From contig NZ_CP039695.1 of assembly GCF_005145025.1 (NCBI RefSeq), positions 2,768,501-2,832,500 on the forward strand: a stretch of 64,000 bases of DNA, written 5' to 3'. A program made the position numbers and the translations under genes. Positions 36,615 through 45,230 of the stretch are shown one piece after another. Source of the stretch: Novosphingobium sp. EMRT-2. Its GTDB lineage: Bacteria; Pseudomonadota; Alphaproteobacteria; Sphingomonadales; Sphingomonadaceae. Within the stretch, counting starts at the first letter, position 1, and the number at the start of each line of letters is the position of its first letter. The notes below the pieces were generated by a model. The model was given only the letters and a program-made list of their open reading frames with translations, made no database searches and was not told where the DNA came from.

Positions 36615-38890
36615 AGCTCCGATCCTCCTCTCTCCGATCCCCCCGTTTCCGGTCCCTGCTTGCCGCGGCCGCGATGCTGGCGCTTGCGGTGCCGCAGGCG
36701 GCCATGGCGCAATACACGCTGAACGTGCGCGAGGCGGACATCCGCGCCTTCGTGGCCGACGCGGCGGAAGTGACCGGCCGCACGTTCATCGTCGATGCGC
36801 GCGTGCAGGGGAAAGTCAGCGTCGTATCGGAACGGCCGCTGTCGCGCTCCGAATATTTCGAGGTGTTCCTGTCCACCCTGCGCGCCAACGGGCTGGTGGC
36901 GGTGCCGACCGGCAACGGCGCGTTCCGGGTGCAGCCGTCCGAAGGCGCGGCCAGCCAGCCCACGCGCATCGGCAGCAAGGGCGCGGCGCGCAACCAGATG
37001 ATTACCGAGATCGTGCGCCTGCGCGCGATCGACGCGACGCAGGCGGTGGAAACGCTGCGCCCGCTGGTCAGCAAGGAAGGCGCGATCACCGCCAACAAGT
37101 CGGGCAATTCGCTGGTGATCGTCGACTATGCCGACAACATGGCGCGCATCCGCGCGCTGGTGGCGCAGATCGACCGAGACAATGCCTCCACCCAGACGAT
37201 CCTGCTGGAACACGCCGGCGCGCGCGAGATCGCGACGGCGCTGACCCAGCTTATCCCGGCGGGCGGCGAGGGCGGCCGCGCGCTGGCCACGGTGGTCGCG
37301 GTGGACAGCGCCAACGCCGTGCTGATGCGCGGAGAGCGCGATACGCTGGCGCGGCTGGCGGCGATGGCGCGCCAGCTCGATGCCAAGGCGGCGACGGGCG
37401 GCGAGATCAAGGTGCTGTGGCTCGATTATGCCGATGCGGCGGTGCTGGTGCCGGTGCTGGAACGGCTGGTGGGCGGCCAGGGCGGTACGGAAGTGGCCTC
37501 GGGATCGCAGGCCCCGGTTTCGCTGGGCGGTGTTGGCAGCAGCCAGGCCTCGAATGCGGGCGCGCTGGGCGGCACCACCCCCGCGGCCGGCGCGGCGGCG
37601 GGGGTGGGAGCGGGATCGGGCAGCAAGGCCAGCGTGAACCCCACCGGGGCGACCACCGGCGGGCTCGGCAGCGGCGCGATCAAGCTCGCCAACGGGCGCG
37701 GCACGGCCACGATCACGCGCTATCCCGGCGCCAACGCGATCATCATCGCCGCGCCGGCCGACGACCAGCGCCGCCTGACCGAACTCGTCCGCCAGCTCGA
37801 CATTCCGCAGGAACAGGTGCTGGTGGAAGCGATCATCGTCGAGATTTCCAACGACGTTGCGCGCGAGCTGGGCGTGCAGTTCCTGTTCGGCGGCAAGGAC
37901 AAGCCGTTCGCCGTCACCAATTTTGGTAATTCCTCGCCCAACATCATCGATGTCGCCGGCGGGTTGCTGGCCAACAAGCTCGACCAGACGACCACCGTGG
38001 TCAACGGATCGACCGTCACCACCACGACCAACAGCACGGCGGGCGACCTGCTCAAGCAGAACGCGGCGAGCAAGATCCTGGCGGCGTCCGGCGGCTATTC
38101 GGGCTTTCTCACCCAGCTGGGCAACAACACCTATCTGGGCGCGCTGATCAACGCGGTGGCGACCGACAAGAATTCCAACATCCTCTCCACGCCGCACATC
38201 ACCACCAACAACAACGTCCCGGCCTCGATCCTGTTCGGCAAGGAAATCCCGGTGGCGACGGGCGAGGCGCTGTCCTCCGCCAACTTCAACAACACTTTCC
38301 GCACCATCTCGCGCCAGAACGTGGGCATCGAGCTGGACGTGACGCCGCAGATCAACGCGGGCGACCAGGTGCGGCTGGACCTGCGGCAGGAAGTCAGCTC
38401 GATCGCGGGCACGGTTTCCAGCCGGTCGGACGACATCATCGTCAACAAGCGCGAGATCAAGACCACGGTGACCGTGGGCGACCGCGAGATCGTGGCGCTC
38501 GGCGGGCTGCTCGACGACAACGAGCAGCGCACCTTGCAGAAGGTGCCGCTGCTGGGCGACGTGCCGGTGCTGGGCGAACTGTTCAAGTCGCGCGGGCGCA
38601 GCCATGTGAAGACCAACCTGATGGTCTTCATCCGTCCCACGATCATGCGCAACGCCAACGACAGGCAGGAACTGACCGCGCGGCGCTATGGCGTGGTGCG
38701 CAACGCGCAGCGCGCGTTCGAGCCGGGGCGCGAACCGGGCATCGACGATCTGGTGGAGGATTACCTCGGCGCGACGGCGCCGGTCGCGCCGGGCAAGGCG
38801 GTCGCGGTGGCGCCGGGGGATACCGTGATCGCGCCGAAGGCGGCGGGCGAATTGCCACCCGCTGACGCGGCGCCACCCGCCCGGCCCTGA
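36611..38890 (+). CDS. gspD: Type II secretion secretin GspD
   Basis: GspD forms the outer-membrane channel of the secretion system. The 759-residue protein has a signal peptide (cleavage after AMAQ), N0-N3 domains (YTLNVREADIRAFV at the start, then repeated MRGERDTLARL-type segments), a glycine/alanine/serine-rich stretch near 300-350 within the N3 region, and the secretin domain with VEAIIVEISND, VPLLGDVPVLGELF and the closing MVFIRPTI. The stop is followed after 3 bases by gspE. Confidence 0.95.
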   Translation: MKLRSSSLRSPRFRSLLAAAAMLALAVPQAAMAQYTLNVREADIRAFVADAAEVTGRTFIVDARVQGKVSVVSERPLSRSEYFEVFLSTLRANGLVAVPTGNGAFRVQPSEGAASQPTRIGSKGAARNQMITEIVRLRAIDATQAVETLRPLVSKEGAITANKSGNSLVIVDYADNMARIRALVAQIDRDNASTQTILLEHAGAREIATALTQLIPAGGEGGRALATVVAVDSANAVLMRGERDTLARLAAMARQLDAKAATGGEIKVLWLDYADAAVLVPVLERLVGGQGGTEVASGSQAPVSLGGVGSSQASNAGALGGTTPAAGAAAGVGAGSGSKASVNPTGATTGGLGSGAIKLANGRGTATITRYPGANAIIIAAPADDQRRLTELVRQLDIPQEQVLVEAIIVEISNDVARELGVQFLFGGKDKPFAVTNFGNSSPNIIDVAGGLLANKLDQTTTVVNGSTVTTTTNSTAGDLLKQNAASKILAASGGYSGFLTQLGNNTYLGALINAVATDKNSNILSTPHITTNNNVPASILFGKEIPVATGEALSSANFNNTFRTISRQNVGIELDVTPQINAGDQVRLDLRQEVSSIAGTVSSRSDDIIVNKREIKTTVTVGDREIVALGGLLDDNEQRTLQKVPLLGDVPVLGELFKSRGRSHVKTNLMVFIRPTIMRNANDRQELTARRYGVVRNAQRAFEPGREPGIDDLVEDYLGATAPVAPGKAVAVAPGDTVIAPKAAGELPPADAAPPARP

Positions 38891-38893
38891 GCC

Positions 38894-40393
38894 ATGGACC
38901 AGCCGCCCGTTCCCGCCAGCCCGAACCCGCCGCCGGCGCTGCCCTATGGCTTCGCGCGTGACGCGGGCTATCTGGTGGAGCGCGAGGACGCGGAGGGCGT
39001 CGCGCTGGCGATGCGCGAAGGCGCGGACCCGTTCGTGTTGCTCGACCTGCGCCGCGCGCTGCGCCGGCCGGTATCGCTGCGCAAGGTCGCGCCGCCGGAC
39101 TACGAGAAGCTGCTGGCCGAACGCTATGCCATGGACGGCGCGGCGGCGGTGGCGGGCGACATGGGCATCGGTGGCGAGGGGCTCGATCCGCTGGCGCTCG
39201 GCCTGCCCACGGCGGAAGACCTGCTCGACAGCGCGGACGATGCCCCCGCGATCCGGCTGATCAACGGCCTGATCGCCGAAGGGCTGCGCCAGGGTGTGTC
39301 CGACATCCACGTCGAACCTTATGAACAGGCGCTGGTCGTGCGGATGCGCGTGGACGGCGTGCTCGCGGAAAAGCTGCGGATGCCGCCGCATGTCGCGCCG
39401 GTGCTGGTCAGCCGCATCAAGGTCATGGCGAGGCTCGACATCGCCGAACGCCGCGTGCCGCAGGACGGGCGTATCAGCCTGAGCCTGGGTGGCAAGCTGG
39501 TCGACGTGCGCGTGTCCACGCTGCCCAGCCGCGTGGGCGAACGCGTGGTGCTGCGCCTGCTCGACAAGGAGAACGCCGGACTGGATATGGTCCATCTGGG
39601 TCTCGACGAGCGGGCGGAAGAAGTGCTGCGCCGCGCGCTGGCCGAACCCAACGGCATCGTGCTGGTCACCGGCCCCACCGGATCGGGCAAGACCACCACG
39701 CTCTATGCCGCGCTGCGCCTGCTCAACGATGGCGCGCGCAATATCCTGACGGTGGAAGACCCTGTGGAATACGCCGTGGACGGCGTGGGGCAGACGCAGG
39801 TCAACGCGCGCGTGGGGCTTACCTTCGCCGCCGGTCTGCGCGCCATTCTGCGGCAGGACCCGGACGTGGTGATGGTCGGCGAAATCCGCGATCGCGAGAC
39901 GGCGGACATCGCGGTGCAGGCTTCGCTGACCGGGCATCTCGTGCTGTCCACCGTCCACACCAACGATGCCGCCGGCGCGATCACGCGGATGCGCGACATG
40001 GGCGTGGAGCCGTTCCTGCTCGCGTCCACGCTGCGCGCGGTGATCGCGCAGCGGCTGGTGCGGCGGCTGTGCCCGCATTGCCGCGAGCCGCACGAAAGCG
40101 ACGCGGCGCTCCACGCGCTGATCGGGGTAAAGCCGGGCCGCACCGTCTATTTCGCGCGCGGCTGCGGGGAATGCGCGCAGACCGGCTACGTGGGCCGGAT
40201 CGGCGTGTTCGAGGCGCTGCGGGTGGACGATACGATCCGCCGCATGATCCACGACAACGCCGATGAAGCGGCGATCGCGCGGCACGCCTTCGCGGATTCG
40301 CCGCGTCTGGCCAAGGCGGTGCGCCGCCTGGTGCGCGACGGCGTGACCAGTCCCGAAGAAGCGGCGCGGATCATGCGGCGCGAGGACGGGTGA
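38894..40393 (+). CDS. gspE: Type II secretion ATPase GspE
   Basis: GspE is the cytoplasmic ATPase that drives pseudopilus growth. The 499-residue protein has an N1E-like start, the SDIHVEPYEQ segment, Walker A GPTGSGKTTT at about 260, an aspartate box (RAILRQDPDVVMVGEIRD), a histidine box (LSTVHTNDA) and a zinc-binding four-cysteine unit (CPHC and CGEC, about 390-425). It ends in TGATG, its last base being the first base of the gspF start codon. Confidence 0.95.
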   Translation: MDQPPVPASPNPPPALPYGFARDAGYLVEREDAEGVALAMREGADPFVLLDLRRALRRPVSLRKVAPPDYEKLLAERYAMDGAAAVAGDMGIGGEGLDPLALGLPTAEDLLDSADDAPAIRLINGLIAEGLRQGVSDIHVEPYEQALVVRMRVDGVLAEKLRMPPHVAPVLVSRIKVMARLDIAERRVPQDGRISLSLGGKLVDVRVSTLPSRVGERVVLRLLDKENAGLDMVHLGLDERAEEVLRRALAEPNGIVLVTGPTGSGKTTTLYAALRLLNDGARNILTVEDPVEYAVDGVGQTQVNARVGLTFAAGLRAILRQDPDVVMVGEIRDRETADIAVQASLTGHLVLSTVHTNDAAGAITRMRDMGVEPFLLASTLRAVIAQRLVRRLCPHCREPHESDAALHALIGVKPGRTVYFARGCGECAQTGYVGRIGVFEALRVDDTIRRMIHDNADEAAIARHAFADSPRLAKAVRRLVRDGVTSPEEAARIMRREDG

Positions 40394-41622
40394 TGCCGCG
40401 TTTCACTTATCTCGCCATCGACCAAAAGGGCCACGAGCGGCGCGGCGCGATCGAAGCGGCGGGCGAACGGCAGGCGCTGGAGAAGCTGGCCGCGCGATCC
40501 TGGCACGTGGTGCGGATCGGGCCGGACGCCGCGGCATCGGCCCGCCGTGCGGCGATTTCGACCAGCGGCATCGCCCTGTTCGCGCCGCGTCTGACGGCCA
40601 AGCAACTGGCGCTGTTCACGCGCCAGATCGCCTCGCTGATGACGGTCAGCCCGCTGGAGGAAGCGCTGCGCACGATCGCGCGGCAGACCGAGAAGCCGCG
40701 CGCTCGCGCGATCCTGTCCAGCGTCCACGCCGGCGTGGTGGAAGGGTTGCCGCTGGCGGAAGCCATGCGGCGCGAGGAACCGAGCTTCCCGCCGGTCTAT
40801 CGCGCCATGGTCGCTGCGGGGGAAAACTCCGGCACGCTGCCCGCCATCGCCAACCGGCTGGCCGACTTGCTGGAGCGGCAGGCGCAAGTGCGGGGGAGAA
40901 TCGTGGCGGCGCTGGCCTATCCCGTGGTGCTGTCGCTGGTCGCGCTGCTGGTGGTGACCGGGCTGATGATCTCGGTGGTGCCGCGCGTGGTCGAACAGTT
41001 CGATAACGCCAGCCGGCAACTGCCCCTGCTGACGCGCGTGGTCATCGCGGTTTCGCAGTTCCTGGCGCAGTGGTGGTGGGCGCTGCTGATCGTGGCGGCG
41101 CTGGCGACGTTCGGTTTCGTCCGCGCGCTGCGGCGGCCGACGTTCCGCTATCGCTGCGACAGCCTGCTGCTGCGCTTGCCGTTCGTCGGCCGGCTGCTGC
41201 GCGACGTGCACGCGGCGGGCCTCGCGCGCACGCTGGCGACGATGATCGAGGCCAAGCTGCCGCTGGTCGATGGCCTGAAGCTGGCCACGCGCACGGTGCG
41301 CAATACCGTCCACCGGCAGGCGCTGGAAGCGATCACCGAAAAGGTCCGCGCGGGCGGTTCGCTGTCCACCGCGCTGCGCGAGGCGGAGACGTTCCCGCCG
41401 CTGCTGGTCTATCTGGCGGCGAGCGGGGAAGCGGCCGGGCAGCTTGGCCCCATGCTGGAGCGCGCGGCGGAATATCTCGAACGCGAGTTCGAAAGCTTCA
41501 CCAGCGCCGCCATGGCCCTGCTGGAACCCGCGATCATCGTGGTCATGGGCGCGCTGGTTGCGCTCATCATTCTTGCGATCCTGCTGCCGATCCTGCAGCT
41601 TCAAAACCTGACCGGACTTTAG
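40393..41622 (+). CDS. gspF: Type II secretion inner-membrane platform GspF
   Basis: GspF is the polytopic platform protein. The 409-residue protein has two related cytoplasmic repeats (LFTRQIASLMTVSPLEEALR and LARTLATMIEAKLPLVDGLK) and three membrane segments, the last forming the C-terminus (ALVALIILAILLPILQLQ). The ATG at 40393 overlaps the gspE stop by one base, favoured over a GTG three bases earlier. A 5-base gap leads to gspG. Confidence 0.95.
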   Translation: MPRFTYLAIDQKGHERRGAIEAAGERQALEKLAARSWHVVRIGPDAAASARRAAISTSGIALFAPRLTAKQLALFTRQIASLMTVSPLEEALRTIARQTEKPRARAILSSVHAGVVEGLPLAEAMRREEPSFPPVYRAMVAAGENSGTLPAIANRLADLLERQAQVRGRIVAALAYPVVLSLVALLVVTGLMISVVPRVVEQFDNASRQLPLLTRVVIAVSQFLAQWWWALLIVAALATFGFVRALRRPTFRYRCDSLLLRLPFVGRLLRDVHAAGLARTLATMIEAKLPLVDGLKLATRTVRNTVHRQALEAITEKVRAGGSLSTALREAETFPPLLVYLAASGEAAGQLGPMLERAAEYLEREFESFTSAAMALLEPAIIVVMGALVALIILAILLPILQLQNLTGL

Positions 41623-41627
41623 GAACG

Positions 41628-42071
41628 ATGCGAAACCAACGCAGCTTGCCCGCGCCCAACGGCTTCTCGCTCGTGGAACTGATGGTGGTGCTGTTCATCA
41701 TCGGCCTGCTGGCGACGGTGGTGCTGATCAATGTCCTGCCCAGCACGGACAAGGCGCGCGTGGTCAAGGCGCAGAGCGACATCGCCACGCTGGATCAGGC
41801 GATGGAGATGTACCGGCTCGACATGGGCACTTATCCGGGGCAGGGCGAAGGGCTGGCCGCGCTGAAGACCCCGCCGGCCAATCTCGCGCTGCCGCAGAAC
41901 TACCGCAGCGGCGGCTATGTGAAGGACCTGCCCGACGATCCGTGGGGACATCCCTATCAGTTCCAGGTGCCGGGGCGCGATGGCAAGCCGTTCGAGATCT
42001 TCTCGCTGGGCGCGGACGGGCAGCCCGGCGGCAGCGATCTGAACGCCGATATCTATGCGGGGAAGAACTGA
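41628..42071 (+). CDS. gspG: Type II secretion major pseudopilin GspG
   Basis: GspG is the main subunit of the pseudopilus. The 147-residue protein has a prepilin cleavage site before FSLVELMVVLFIIGLLATVV (with the +5 glutamate), a helix with LDQAMEMYRLDMGTYPGQGEG, and a C-terminal calcium-type loop (DDPWGHPYQFQVPG ... SLGADGQPGG). It is the only pseudopilin in the operon, and gspL follows after 6 bases where H, I, J and K would be expected. A prepilin peptidase (GspO) is not in the window. Confidence 0.95.
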   Translation: MRNQRSLPAPNGFSLVELMVVLFIIGLLATVVLINVLPSTDKARVVKAQSDIATLDQAMEMYRLDMGTYPGQGEGLAALKTPPANLALPQNYRSGGYVKDLPDDPWGHPYQFQVPGRDGKPFEIFSLGADGQPGGSDLNADIYAGKN

Positions 42072-42077
42072 TCCGCG

Positions 42078-43226
42078 ATGGCTGCGGCAAGCGCCTTTCC
42101 AGCGCCTCACGGCTTGCCTGACGGCCTGATCGTGTTGCTGCCGGCCCGGTCCGACGGCGGCTGGCGCTGGTGGCGCGTGGAACAGGGCTGCCTTGGCCGC
42201 GAACGGTCGTTCCTGCCCGATGCCGAAGCCGCGCCGTGGGGCAGGCTGGAGGAAGGCGGCCTGGTGACGGCGCTGGTGCCGGCCGCGCTGGCGCCGGTGC
42301 GCGATCAACCGATGCCCGACATGCCGCCGGCGCAGGCGATCGCCGCCGCCCGGCTGGAAGCCGAAGCGCGGGGGATCGGTTCCGCGCGCCGCCATGCCGC
42401 CGCCGCGGCAGCGGAAGGCCGCCTGCTGTGCGTGACGGTCGGTGCGGACGACATGGACCGCTGGCTGGCGGACTTGGCGGAAGCGCGGCTCGATGCAGCG
42501 GCGCTGGTTCCGGCCGCGCTGGTGCTGCCGCGCCCCGATGCCGGAATGGTGGTGGCGGAACTGGGCGACGAGCCGCTGGCGCGCACGCCCGAAGCGGCGT
42601 TTGCGGGCGAACCCGCCTTGACCGGGCTTCTTGCCGATGCCGGAGGAACCGTGGCGCTCGATGCCGAAACGCTCGAAGCGCGCTTGCTGGCCATCCATGG
42701 TTCGCCGCCGTTGAACCTGCGGCAGGGCGCTTATGCGCCGCGCGCGCCGGGTTTCCTCGATGGGATGCAATGGGGCCAGTTGGCGCGCATGGCGGCGGTC
42801 GCGGCGCTGCTGGTTCTGGTGCTGATGCTGGTGTGGATCGCCAAGTGGGAACTCGCAGCGTCGACGCGCGAGCGGGACACACTGGCGCTGGCGCAACGCC
42901 GGTTCCCGGCCGCGAGCGATCTGGATAGCGCGGAGCGGCTGATTGCCGCGGATATGGCCAAGCGCGGGCAGGGGGCGGCGAACTTCACCGCGCCGATGGC
43001 GGCGGTGCTGGCCGCGATGCAGCCGGTGCCGTCGATCCGGCTGCGCGATCTGGGCTACAGCGCGGATGGCACGCTGCGGTTCACGGCGGCGGCGCCCCGC
43101 GCGGAGGATGTCAACGCCGTGCTGATCGCCTTGCAGAACGCGGGCTGGAAAGTCACCGTACCGCCGTCGCTGGCGTCGGATCCGACCGGGGCGGCGGTGG
43201 TTGCCATCACGGTGCGGGCGCCATGA
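42078..43226 (+). CDS. gspL: Type II secretion protein GspL
   Basis: GspL recruits GspE to the membrane. The 382-residue protein has an actin-like cytoplasmic domain (about 1-230, including LNLRQGAY near its end, a family hallmark), one membrane segment (AAVAALLVLVLMLVWIA) and a periplasmic ferredoxin-like domain. The ATG at 42078 is 6 bases after gspG, and its stop overlaps the gspM start (ATGA). Confidence 0.85.
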   Translation: MAAASAFPAPHGLPDGLIVLLPARSDGGWRWWRVEQGCLGRERSFLPDAEAAPWGRLEEGGLVTALVPAALAPVRDQPMPDMPPAQAIAAARLEAEARGIGSARRHAAAAAAEGRLLCVTVGADDMDRWLADLAEARLDAAALVPAALVLPRPDAGMVVAELGDEPLARTPEAAFAGEPALTGLLADAGGTVALDAETLEARLLAIHGSPPLNLRQGAYAPRAPGFLDGMQWGQLARMAAVAALLVLVLMLVWIAKWELAASTRERDTLALAQRRFPAASDLDSAERLIAADMAKRGQGAANFTAPMAAVLAAMQPVPSIRLRDLGYSADGTLRFTAAAPRAEDVNAVLIALQNAGWKVTVPPSLASDPTGAAVVAITVRAP

Positions 43227-43705
43227 TCGCGCGGGTGCGGGCATGGTATGCGGCGCTGACCGCGCGCGAACGGACGCTCGTGACGATCGCCGGCGCGCTC
43301 GCTGGCCTGATCGTGCTGATCTACGGCATCGTGCTGCCCGTGGGGCGTGCCTTCGACGCCACCGATGCGCGCCATGTGGCGTCGGTGCAGCGCACTGAGC
43401 GGCTGATGGCGGCGCTGCGGCTGCTGGATGAGCGCCCCGCTGGCCCGGCCTCGCGCGCAGCGGCCGGGTCGGTCGAGCAGGTGGTCGCGGCCAGCGCCGA
43501 ACAGGCGGGCTTCGTGCTGCAATCCAACCAGCCGCGTGGCGGCGACATGACCGCGATCGTCATCGCTTCGGCGAGACCGGGGCCGGTGTTGGCCTGGCTT
43601 GATGCGCTGGCTGGCATGGGCGTGATCGTCGATACGCTGACGATGACGCCGGCGCCGGACGGATCGGTTGCGGTAAACGCCACGCTGCGCCGGAGCGGCA
43701 CATGA
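43223..43705 (+). CDS. gspM: Type II secretion protein GspM
   Basis: GspM partners GspL in the inner membrane. The 160-residue protein has the family start (RAWYAALTARERTLV), a single membrane segment (LAGLIVLIYGIVLPVG) and a small periplasmic ferredoxin-like domain. It overlaps gspL and gspN by 4 bases at either end. Confidence 0.85.
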   Translation: MIARVRAWYAALTARERTLVTIAGALAGLIVLIYGIVLPVGRAFDATDARHVASVQRTERLMAALRLLDERPAGPASRAAAGSVEQVVAASAEQAGFVLQSNQPRGGDMTAIVIASARPGPVLAWLDALAGMGVIVDTLTMTPAPDGSVAVNATLRRSGT

Positions 43706-44430
43706 GAGGGCAGGATATGGCATCGGGGATGCCCCGCCGCGCGGTGCCGGCGCTGGCGGCGGTGTTTCTGGCGGCGCTGGTTGCTCTGATGCCGTTGCGG
43801 ATCGTGCTGGGGTGGGCCGGCGGCGCCTTGTCGGCGCGCTATGTCGACGGGCCGGTATGGTGGGGCCGGGCCTATGACCTGCGGATTGGCCCGGTGCCGG
43901 TGGGGACCGTCGATGCGGGTTTGCGCCCCTTGCCGCTGCTGATCGGCCGGGCGGAGACGTGGCTTGAACGGCCAGCGGGGACCGGGCAAGCGCCCTTGCG
44001 CGCGCGGATCGGATGCGGCGCGGGCGGGCTGCGTTTGGCCGATGCCACCGGGTCCCTGCCCTTGCCCGAAGGCCTCGGCCAATTGCCAGCCAGCACGATC
44101 GGCTTCGATCAGTTCGCGGTCGATTTCGCCAAGGGGCGGTGCCGGTCCGCATCTGGCACGCTGACGGTGACGCTGGCGCCGGTGAGCGCGCTGATGCCCA
44201 GGCCGCTACTGCTTACGGGCAAGGCACGCTGCCAGGATGGCGCACTGGTCGTGCCGATGGCCGATAGTGGCGGCATGGCCCATTTGCTGCTCAAGGTGGC
44301 GGGCACCGGTTCGTGGACCGCCGACCTCTCGCTCGCAGGCTTGCCCGTGGAGATCAGCGGCCCTCTGGTGGATCAGGGCTTTTCCGCCCGGCCCGGCGGC
44401 ATCGGCTTCCGGACCGGCGGAACGTTCTGA
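43702..44430 (+). CDS. gspN: Type II secretion protein GspN
   Basis: GspN is an accessory component of some type II systems with an unclear role. The 242-residue protein has one N-terminal membrane segment (VPALAAVFLAALVALMPL) and a beta-rich periplasmic part with GPVWWGRAYDLRIGPVPVG, typical of the family. It closes the operon, only 9 bases from the stop of the convergent dps gene. Confidence 0.82.
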   Translation: MRGQDMASGMPRRAVPALAAVFLAALVALMPLRIVLGWAGGALSARYVDGPVWWGRAYDLRIGPVPVGTVDAGLRPLPLLIGRAETWLERPAGTGQAPLRARIGCGAGGLRLADATGSLPLPEGLGQLPASTIGFDQFAVDFAKGRCRSASGTLTVTLAPVSALMPRPLLLTGKARCQDGALVVPMADSGGMAHLLLKVAGTGSWTADLSLAGLPVEISGPLVDQGFSARPGGIGFRTGGTF

Positions 44431-44439
44431 GCGCCCGCT

Positions 44440-44895
44440 TCAGGCGAGCACTTCGGTCAGGAACCAGACGCGGCGTTCGGCCTGGTCCGTCCAGTCGTCG
44501 GCCATGCCCTCGGTCGCGTTGTCGCCGGCTTCGGTGGCCGCATCCTTCACGCCCCGGATCGCTTCGACCAGCTTGGCGTTGTCGTCGCGGAGCGTCTTGA
44601 CCATGGCCATGGCGTCGACCTTGGCGCGGTCGTCATCCTTGATCGAGGCCTTGCCGGCGATCGCGCCGATCGAGGTCAGCGTGGCCCCGCCGTTCTTGCG
44701 CACCCGCTCGGCGATGATGTCGGTCAGCGCGAAGATTTCCGCGGACTGTTCGTCGAACAGCAGGTGCAGATCGCGGAAGTGCGGGCCGGAGACGTGCCAG
44801 TGGAAGTTCTTGGTCTTGAGATAGAGCGTGAAGTAATCGGCAAGAAGGCCGTTCAGGCTGTCGATCAGCGCTTTTTTCGCATTGTCGCCCGGCAT
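44440..44895 (-). CDS. dps: Dps ferritin-like DNA-protection protein
   Basis: Dps forms a dodecamer that oxidises iron with peroxide, stores it and protects DNA in stress. The 151-residue protein has the ferroxidase site residues in KNFHWHVSGPHFRDLHLLFDE followed by AEIFALTDIIAERV. The start ATG at 44895 has AAGGA upstream. It is convergent with gspN and not part of that operon. An inverted repeat about 90 bases upstream may be its operator. Confidence 0.93.
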   Translation of the reverse strand: MPGDNAKKALIDSLNGLLADYFTLYLKTKNFHWHVSGPHFRDLHLLFDEQSAEIFALTDIIAERVRKNGGATLTSIGAIAGKASIKDDDRAKVDAMAMVKTLRDDNAKLVEAIRGVKDAATEAGDNATEGMADDWTDQAERRVWFLTEVLA

Positions 44896-45230
44896 GGGAG
44901 ATCCTTTCCTGCGGTTGGATGATGATGGCCTCCCTATACGCTTCCCAAGGCCGTTTGTTTCACGGGAAATGCGCCTAACGATGATCGACTTTGTCGATAA
45001 AAGGTTGCTGATTCTTCCAGTTCATGCATCATTTCAGTGTGTTGCAAACCGGCGGCCCGGTATCCGGCGCCACGTCACCACCTCTCGAAAAGTCCCGCAT
45101 TTCCGCCAAATCCGAGGCATTCGTCCGGTTCGGATGCATTGTCAGCAGGGCTATGTGGCCATAGTCTGACCTCTGCATAGCGATATTGTTCCGCATTTTC
45201 GCATTGGCCCATGCAGCAGGCGGGGGATGG
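44896..45230. other. Divergent gene-free region between dps and nfrB-like gene
   Basis: These 335 bases hold no gene. ATCGAC-TTT-GTCGAT (44984-44998) is a 6-base inverted repeat that may control dps. CTATG-TGGC-CATAG (45151-45164) is a second, nearer the glycosyltransferase gene. I cannot place promoters with confidence. Confidence 0.4.
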
